This document shows positions 10,390-28,138 of a stretch of DNA of 28,138 bases, piece by piece; the first letter of the stretch is position 1, and the number at the start of each line of letters is the position of its first letter. This stretch comes from Zygnema cylindricum (Eukaryota > Streptophyta > Zygnematophyceae > Zygnematales > Zygnemataceae): contig JBBHKE010001432.1 in the NCBI GenBank assembly GCA_037447655.1, forward strand, positions 47,824 to 75,961, given 5' to 3'. Both the position numbers and the translations under genes were made by a program. Under the pieces are notes generated by a model. It saw nothing but the letters and a program-made list of their open reading frames with translations. It was not told the DNA's origin and did not search any database.

Positions 10390-10810
10390 TCATGAACACC
10401 AGTATAATAAAGTTTCTTCTTTTCATTGCTTAAAATCAGCCTAAATATCCCTTGGCTACCTTTTTCAGCAGTGAAATAGACTTCCTCCTCAAAACTAGCA
10501 GTAAAGACTCATTTCCTAATGCTAGTATCAAAACCCTTATCATCTAATACATACGTAGAGATGAGGTTTTTGTTGAGTTTCGGAATAAACAATACATCGG
10601 AGAATGTAACTATGGATGTCTTTCCTTCTTCTAACACTTTCAGATCTACCGATCATACAAGAGTAGTAGTGACTATCCTCCCATCCTCGTACTCTATCTC
10701 TACGGTGGGAATCTTTCTTATCTTATTGAACAGGTGTTTATCCATACACATGTGCATGGAGGCACTTGAATCTACAATCAAGCATGCTTCACCTTTAATC
10801 CACCGCAAGC
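10390..10810 (-). pseudogene. Copia-A aspartic protease region, altered active site
   Basis: On the minus strand, CLIVDSSASMHMC (about 10790-10750) stands where copia proteases have DSGAS, so the conserved Gly is Ser. It continues with KIPTVEIEYEDGRI, VLFIPKLNKNLIS and a stop near 10515, then YFTAEKGSQGIFRL up to the integrase zinc domain. It has no start of its own; in the family it is part of a gag-pol polyprotein. Confidence 0.75.
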
Positions 10811-11908
10811 ACATTTCTGCTTTCGTGGAATTTCTACCTCGTTTGTTGCTTCCAACTCCTCATCCAATAGGAGCTCATCGTCCTCGTCTTCGGATTCCAC
10901 CTCATGTACCCGTGTCACAAAGGCCTTTTTCTTTCCTCTTGGAGTTCCACCAGTTTGTCCCTCCTTTGACCAAAGCTCGGTTAGCTTAGTGCACTCCGCC
11001 ATATTGTGCCCTGGTTTATACAGAAATGACATAAACCTTTGGGAGCCCTTGGTCCGAACTCGTCGGTCAGATTTTTCTCCTCCCCCCCTCCGTAATTTCC
11101 GACCAACCTCCGAGAATCCTTTTTCCTCCAATCGGTCCCAACTGCCAAGGCTTGCCCACTCTTTCCTCCCCTTCGGATCTCAATCGTATTCTCCCAAACG
11201 AGAATCATTCCTACCACTGAGTTCCAAATCCACCTTGAGTCTGAGAAGTCTTGCACACGATTGACTATGTTCTTGAACTCATCGGGTAACTTCAACAGTA
11301 GACAGTTAACCTTTTCTTTTTCACTAAAATCTTTTCCAGCACTCTCTAGCTCCATGAAAATTGTAGCAAGCTCATTGGAAAAATCCAACATCTTCCCCCC
11401 TTTGTATACATTTTCCTTAACTTTCTCATCAGCCAACTGTTGTTGCTGAATAGTACCTCTTCGGTACATCTCTATGAGAGCCATCCAAAGATCGGATGCC
11501 CTTTCTACCTGCAAATGAGGACATGCAAGTCCTTGAGTAAGATGGCGGAGGATGAAGTGCTTTGCCGCCATATTGTTGAAGTCCTAGGTATTAGTATCAT
11601 TCTCCTCGTTCTACGGAATACGTGACATGAATGCCGAACCAGTTGTTATTGGTGTGGTCGTCTCCTTCTCCTTTCTTTTGTCCACCACCTCTCCTTCGTT
11701 TGTCTCCTCCGTTGAAGATGGATTTGCATCTCTAGAGAATCTGCCTCCTGTAAACCCTCGAGGTATTTGAAGATTCAATGGACGCCTCACCCGTCCACTC
11801 ACTATTCCCAAAAACCGTTTCTCACATAGAGCTCTTGTCATCATATTTTCCCAGTATATGAAGCCAGCTCCATTGAATATAGGCACCCTAGATGGTGGGC
11901 CCATAACC
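10778..11908 (-). pseudogene. Copia-A gag, interrupted by a stop and a frameshift
   Basis: Reading begins next to the primer site with VPIFNGAGFIYWENMMTRAL (frame 11928-11611, whose nominal Met lies inside the LTR). A stop near 11587 separates it from the frame 11571-10981, which holds the UBN2-type capsid part (HFILRHL, ASDLWMALIEMYRRGT, LLLKLPDEFKNIVNRVQD). The CCHC zinc knuckle is cut by a frameshift: CHFC lies in one frame and GHNMAEC in the next (11131-10778), which runs into an acidic stretch before the protease. Confidence 0.85.
11894..11908 (-). promoter_or_regulatory. Primer-binding site of Copia-A (initiator tRNA-Met anticodon arm)
   Basis: The plus strand reads GGTGGGCCCATAACC directly against the LTR end (TG at 11909). 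As recalled from established plant initiator tRNA-Met sequences, this is the tRNA's own anticodon-arm sequence. A tRNA 5' half ending around nucleotides 39-40 would pair here. Element 2 has the same site, although its LTR and gag are different. Confidence 0.7.
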
Positions 11909-12951
11909 TGCAACTCTGAGACCTTCATAGGACCTTAGAGTAAGCAGCTCACACGATGCCTCTAGGATAACCCTGACCCCTTTGTCTTTCAGCACGAATA
12001 ACTTCCACCTTGGCAAAAAAAATATGTGACTAACTTCTTCCCTGTGAAGGCAAGACCTCCCTGAGTCGATAGCAAAAAGAATCTTTGAATTTGCTCCCTT
12101 GAGTTGTAAGTTATGGAGGGTCAAAGTTGACCTTTTGTATAGAAGCTCTCCAAGAGAGAGGGTCCTATCTACCAATTTTTTCTAAGTCCTAACTCTCTCT
12201 AAAACTCTATCTACTGGTGTACGGTACCAATCATATTATACTGCCGTACACAAAAGTAGAGCTGCTGGTGTACTTTATGTACGGATATTGTACGACATGG
12301 CCTAAATGTCCACACGTGGAATTCCGGATTCGCTCCTTTAATCCTCGGAGATGCCGCGCTCCAATGTAACATCGCCACGTGTCATCCGATGTGGCTATGC
12401 CCACAAACCGCCAAATTCTTCTTCCGCGATCTCTGCGCTAATTCTGGCCGTCCGATTAAACTCGCATTTGATCGTAGCCGTAATAAATACATGCGCGGAA
12501 TTTGTTTCGCTTACGAAATCAATGCGCGGTATTGATTTCTTATCCGTACCGCAATTCGTACTTTTACACTACCATATCGATGTATCCCGTTAACAGTTAT
12601 AGTTAATTGATTTATCCTATGTGTACATGTTTAAATCATTATCGTACTATATACTATGTAACACTACTTCTAGACTTAACGGCTAAGGCTACCGGCTATC
12701 TACACTCTGACGGCCGGCAGGTACCAGGATCAAATCCTGTCGCCGGCACATACCTTTTAGTAATTAATCCATAGACTAATATAAATTTCCCGTAAACCTC
12801 AGGATAGCCTAGGTAGCCATGGCTCTAGCTTCCTCTCCAATTTCTCAGTGACTGCGACAAGTTTGAGAGTTGGAGAGAGAAGTTAGAGGTAGACTGCCTC
12901 GGCTTCTTTCTTTCTATTCAGACCTAGAAAATACTTAAAACCATTAATTTC

Positions 12952-12955
<4 letters not shown>
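11909..12955 (-). repeat. 5' LTR of Copia-A
   Basis: Plus-strand start TGCAACTCTGAG; right end TTTCTAAA, where the other LTR has TTTCTACA, so the terminal dinucleotide has mutated. It aligns with both blocks of the left LTR and retains the empty MITE target CCTTTTAG at 12753-12760. It includes the hairpin at 12713-12747. It flanks the GA tract from 12956. Confidence 0.9.
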
Positions 12956-12998
<43 letters not shown>

Positions 12999-13003
12999 GA
13001 GAG

Positions 13004-13060
<57 letters not shown>
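12956..13060. repeat. (GA)n microsatellite, right half
   Basis: About 105 bp of GA repeat with a few GGA interruptions, directly outside the Copia-A 5' LTR. It mirrors the tract at 5588-5822 on the other side of the element. Confidence 0.97.
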
Positions 13061-13063
<3 letters not shown>

Positions 13064-13638
13064 CTTTCACGGACTTTGCTTTTGCGAAATGTCGTTCGTT
13101 GGTCGAGACCCCCCTCCACGGCCCTTGTACGGAAAAAATCGCACGGAAAAAAGACATGCACAGGCTGGGAACGTGCAGTGAGTTTTTTTTGGGTACTCCG
13201 CGCACAAAAAATGTAAAGACAAAATGTGACTATTCGCTTACCTCGGTGGAACTTTATCTAAAATCACCTCGCGAGGTGATTTTATATAAAGTTTGAAGAT
13301 GAGCTGCAAGGACGCGAAAGTGGGTCGAAACGCGTTAGACGACAAACTGCATTGTGCTAGACGACAAAGTGCAGTACATATAAAGTTTAAAGGTAACGCA
13401 ACTTGTAGGGTGGTAATTTCATTTTTTTGGTAGGGCTGGGATTTTCACGTTTTTTTCTAAGTTATGGAGTAAAACGACAGAAAATAACTGTAACTTTAGC
13501 ACATGAGAAAGTGCCCCTAGGCTTATAACGGAAATGTGTACGTAACGTATTAAATCTACGAGATGTATATAACGTACATCTAGATTGTTAATATAACGTT
13601 ATGGAAAACGATACCGCTATCTTCCGTACAGAATATTG
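13061..13638. other. Unassigned intergenic DNA with inverted and direct repeats
   Basis: No gene is supported here. It holds a 44-bp palindrome (13250-13293, listed separately), a 16-bp near-identical direct repeat TAGACGACAAACTGCA / TAGACGACAAAGTGCA at 13336 and 13358 (period 22), and an interrupted inverted repeat around AGATGTA...TACATCT near 13560-13585. It is the unique flank between the GA tract and the MITE pair. Confidence 0.6.
13250..13293. repeat. 44-bp near-perfect palindrome
   Basis: Centred on CTCGCGAG with arms extending through AAAATCACC / GGTGATTTT to AACTTTAT / ATAAAGTT. By hand one mismatched pair was found. There is no spacer, so it could form a cruciform, or a hairpin in RNA. 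It could be the remnant of a small inverted-repeat element; it is not tied to a gene. Confidence 0.85.
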
Positions 13639-14365
13639 GTCTGATACATAGTTGTCCTATTCGTACGGATTTCGACTTTTTTCCGAAAACTACGTATTAT
13701 TCGTTACTTTCATACCGTTCGTTAGTTTTCGCTGTACGATGTTCGAAAACGTACGGAAGCCGTCCCCTTAACCCTAAAAAAATCCTTAAAAAATCCTAAA
13801 AACCTACGAAAAACATACGGAAATGTACGTAGTTGTACGACATGTGTACCCTAAAAAACCTAAGAGTACGGATAATGTAAGGCAGCTGTACTGTAATTTA
13901 CCGGAATGTAAGAAATGCGCGGGAAGTACCCTAAACACCATAAAATCCCCCCATCACAAACACTAAAAGTACTGAAATATACGGATGCCGTACGTAGTTG
14001 TACGAAAAAATGCAAGTCCGTATAACTGAAATATACGAAAAAGTACGAAAATGTACCTTAAAAATCTCAAAATAATAACCGTCAAAAGTACGAAAAAATA
14101 CGGACACTGTACGTAAATGTACGAATAATAGTTGGCTGTTTAACATAAATATTTGAGAACGCACGAGAATTTACCCTAAAACTCCTCATACCCCCTAAAA
14201 GTACTGAAATGTACGAAAATAGTACGCAGATGTACGAAAATGTACGGTTACATAGTCAAGTACGCATTTTTATAACATTTTTTTCATCGTTAAATGCGTA
14301 TCGTGCGTAGTATTCGCTCCTTCGTTTCGTGCGTATTATGCGCACGGGACAACTATGGTCTGATA
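13639..14365. mobile_element. hAT-like MITE copy 2 (711 bp) with perfect 8-bp target duplication
   Basis: The element is 13647-14357, with perfect 11-bp terminal inverted repeats CATAGTTGTCC / GGACAACTATG. The octamer GTCTGATA duplicates at 13639-13646 and 14358-14365. It has the same orientation and interior as copies 1 and 3, including the repeated CGTAGTATTCG-type motif near both ends. No transposase; antisense frames are repeat translations. Confidence 0.93.
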
Positions 14366-15084
14366 CAAGCATAGTTGTCCTATTCGTACGGATTTCGATT
14401 TTTTTTCCGAAAACTACGTAGTATTCGTTACTTGCATACCGTTCGTTAGTTTTCGCTGTACGATGTACGAAAACGTACGGAAACCGTCCCCTTAACCCTA
14501 AAAATTCTTAAAAATCCTAAAAATGTACGGAAAGCATACGGAAATGTACGTCGTTGTACGACATATGTACCCTAAGGAACCTAGGAGTACGGATAATGTA
14601 AGGGCAGTTGTACTGTAATTTACCGGAATGTATGAAATGCACGGGAAGTACCCTAAACACCCTAAAATCCCCCCATCACTAACCCTAAAAGTACTGAAAT
14701 ATATGGACGCCGTACGTAGATGTACGAAAAATGTAAGTCCGTATAACTGAATATACGGAAAAATACGAAAATGTACCCTAAAAATCTCAAAAAAATAACT
14801 GTAAGAAGTACGAAAAAATACGGACACTGTACGTAAATGTACGAATAATAGTTGGCTGTTTATCATAAATATTTGAGAACGCACGAGAATGTACCCTAAA
14901 ATTCCTCAAACCCCCTAAAAGTACTAAAATGTACGAAAATAGTACGCAAATGTACGAAAATGTACGGATACAAAGTCAGGTACGCATTTAATAACATTTT
15001 TTTCATCGTTAAATGCGTATCGTGCGTAGTATTCGCTCCTTCGTTTCGTGCGTATTTAGCGCACGGGACAACTATGGATACAAG
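14362..15084. mobile_element. hAT-like MITE copy 3 (707 bp) with perfect 8-bp target duplication
   Basis: The element is 14370-15076, with the same perfect 11-bp terminal inverted repeats. The octamer GATACAAG duplicates at 14362-14369 and 15077-15084. Its target overlaps the right-hand target duplication of copy 2, so it inserted 4 bp beyond copy 2, after it. The original site can be read as GTCTGATACAAG. Confidence 0.93.
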
Positions 15085-15609
15085 GATTTTCGAGACATCA
15101 AAATAGTACATATCGATCATCCGTATCTGACTATCTGTTCAATATACACCAGTATGTAGCGTCGGATACTCGGATGTATTCTCAGCCACTTTAGGCTTCG
15201 CGTGTCCGATTGTTCATATGATGAAAACCGATCTGCAACCGTCGAGTATTTGGCCTTCGAGTGTGCACTCATAAATTTGGATTTTATAGGCAGGAAAAGT
15301 CAAAAAAAGATTACGTTAGGTTCAAACATACAGTACAGCTCTAGGAAAAGGTTCGGCTCGGTGCGCATTAAACATCAAATCAGGTGTGTTATTGTCGTCA
15401 AACCGTGCAAATTCACAAATCGACGGCGAAACTGCTCACATAGAACGTCCCGTCACGATGTTTTCTAGGTTTCAAAAGTGGCCGTTAGGCTTTCCGACCA
15501 CACGCGCACTATTTTGAATTCATGCCTTTGAATATCTGACCCCATTCCATTTCCTTTCTGGCTCTCTCCCTCTCTCTCTCTCACTCTCTCTTTTCCTTTT
15601 GACGCATTC
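15085..15609. other. Upstream flank of the kinase gene
   Basis: No supported gene. The first 450 bases have mixed composition without clear repeats; the 88-codon plus-strand frame at 15202-15468 has no recognisable content. From about 15557 to 15598 the sequence is CT-rich (CTCTCTCCCTCTCTC). It probably holds the distal promoter of the FUSED gene. Confidence 0.5.
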
Positions 15610-15617
15610 TATAAAAA
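15610..15617 (+). promoter_or_regulatory. TATA-like box of the FUSED gene
   Basis: TATAAAAA lies 604 bp before the start codon, between two CT-rich tracts, and would place transcription start near 15640. It is upstream of a splice-donor-like CAG/GTATAG (15671-15679). The position is consistent with a leader containing an intron, but no transcript evidence is available. Confidence 0.4.
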
Positions 15618-15673
15618 TTTATACTGCTTTCTCCGATTTTTTTTCTCGTTTTATTCAATGTCTCCATATACAG

Positions 15674-16153
15674 GTATAGATTGACTGGCAGTAAAACTCT
15701 CTCATTGATCTCATTACTGCTCAAGGGTCATACATCTCTCTCTCTCTGTCTCTCTCTCCTCTTTGTTTCTTACTCTCCCTTTCCTTTTCGCGTTATCTTC
15801 CTCCACCTTTCTCTTGCTCTCCCTTCCTCTCCCTCTCTCTTGATAGATTATGTTTGCCCTCTCGCTTTATGGAACCTTTGCAGTCTTGCTAATCAACCTC
15901 TCACTTTATCTCTCCCTTCCCTCATTAGATCCTTTCTTGTTGCCGCTCGTTCTATTACCAGATAACTGTACCTACTTAAAAGAATTATATTTCCATGCTC
16001 ATAGGAATCCTTCCCCCTATCTTCCAGAAAAAGAACCGAGATTCCTTATTGAGTAACCCTAACATGTTTGTTAAACCATGAACATGGATTTAAATTTTTT
16101 AAGGTTATCCATGCTATATACTGATGCAAACACACAGTGTTGATATTTTGCAG
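15674..16153 (+). other. Probable 5'UTR intron of the FUSED gene
   Basis: A donor-like CAG/GTATAG at 15673/15674 and an acceptor TATTTTGCAG at 16144-16153 bracket pyrimidine-rich sequence. Splicing would leave a leader in which ATG at 15658 opens a 12-codon upstream frame ending TAA at 16176-16178, before the main start. Leader introns are common in plant genes; this one is inferred from splice signals only. Confidence 0.4.
15735..15850 (+). repeat. CT-rich tract in leader/intron
   Basis: Imperfect CTCT/CCCT runs on the plus strand, inside the probable 5'UTR intron. It keeps a plus-strand frame open (15681-15965) that encodes only Ser/Leu-rich low-complexity sequence, which I do not regard as a gene. 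Confidence 0.7.
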
Positions 16154-16213
16154 TGAAGTTGCTCTTTATGCCTTAAAAAAAAACCCTTCTTTCTCGAGCG
16201 TTTTGAAGTCACA

Positions 16214-27973
<11,760 letters not shown>

Positions 27974-28034
27974 GTAAAATAAACTCCAAAGTTGACAAAT
28001 ATAAAAACAAAATACTGACTCAGTGTTTCTCCTT

Positions 28035-28138
28035 GGTTTTTTCTCTCCCTCTCTCTCTCTCTCTCTCTTTCTCTCTCCCCCTCTCTCTCTCTCTCTCTCT
28101 CTCCCCCTCTCTCTCACTCCTCTCTCTCTCTCTCTCTC
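28035..28138 (+). repeat. CT-rich tract in intron 16, runs off window
   Basis: Sense-strand CT repeat with a few CCCC interruptions starting 61 bp after the exon 16 donor and continuing past the end of the window. It is complementary in kind to the GA tract in intron 15. Confidence 0.95.

Larger units (their letters stand above)
5823..12955 (-). mobile_element. Copia-A: Ty1/copia LTR retrotransposon, decayed, with nested MITE
   Basis: A complete but inactive minus-strand element: 5' LTR 11909-12955, primer site 11894-11908, gag, protease, integrase, RT, RNase H, polypurine tract 7583-7597, 3' LTR 5823-7582. Integrase before RT places it in Ty1/copia. The flanks on both sides are AGAGA within a GA microsatellite, compatible with a 5-bp target duplication but not proof, since the repeat is uniform. 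The LTRs differ visibly, heavily in the first 100 bases and less elsewhere, and the ORF is interrupted many times, so the insertion is not recent. The left LTR carries a later MITE insertion. Confidence 0.9.

Noticed and set aside
10519-10989. 156-codon plus-strand frame
   Set aside because: It is the shadow of the Copia-A protease/gag region, whose minus-strand translation has clear retroelement motifs.
15202-15468. 88-codon plus-strand frame upstream of the kinase
   Set aside because: No recognisable motif, no splice or promoter context, and a length expected by chance.

Overview
This is nuclear DNA of a green-plant-lineage (streptophyte) eukaryote. The right-hand 12 kb holds an intron-rich gene whose spliced product is a plant-type FUSED / TWO-IN-ONE (TIO) kinase. 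The left-hand 15 kb is a nested nest of degenerate Ty1/copia-type LTR retrotransposons, small hAT-like DNA elements and (GA)n microsatellites. Nothing prokaryotic or organellar was found. The species cannot be fixed from the sequence. The kinase residues look plant-like rather than animal-like, and the abundance of GA/CT tracts in introns and between genes is a strong local feature.

Layout. (1) 1-5587: a minus-strand copia-type element (element 2) in a tandem arrangement. Reading right to left: LTR 4455-5587, primer site, gag remnants, about 3 kb of internal DNA without recognisable pol, a second LTR 433-1490, then a second primer-site/gag region running off the left edge. (2) 5588-5822: a (GA)n tract. 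(3) 5823-12955: a second, unrelated minus-strand Ty1/copia element (Copia-A) with both LTRs, primer-binding site, polypurine tract and the order gag-protease-integrase-RT-RNase H, broken by stops and frameshifts. Its left LTR carries a hAT-like MITE (6675-7371) that is missing from the right LTR. (4) 12956-13060: the other half of the (GA)n tract, so Copia-A inserted into a microsatellite. (5) 13061-15084: unique DNA with a 44-bp palindrome, then two more MITEs of the same family, one inserted 4 bp beyond the other, each with a perfect 8-bp target duplication. (6) 15085-16213: 5' flank of the gene, with CT-rich tracts, a TATA-like box and a probable 5'UTR intron. (7) 16214 to the window end: the FUSED/TIO gene on the plus strand, 16 coding exons read here with every junction in phase, 1336 codons, 3' end outside the window.

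The gene: exons 1-8 encode a complete Ser/Thr kinase domain with all catalytic motifs; exons 9-11 a Ser/Pro/Gly-rich linker; exons 12-16 a long, mostly helical C-terminal part of the TIO type. From the family, its expected role is in cytokinesis (phragmoplast/cell plate). The introns carry a small inverted-repeat element, GA and CT tracts, a G-quadruplex-like run and a perfect hairpin.

Most notable: both copia families have a primer-binding site that matches the anticodon arm of initiator tRNA-Met (the half-tRNA priming known for Drosophila copia) rather than the tRNA 3' end; a clean three-copy hAT-like MITE family with nested insertions and an empty-site control; a gag-only LTR element in tandem; and complementary GA/CT tracts flanking exon 16 of the kinase gene. 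No wholly new biological system can be claimed from the sequence.
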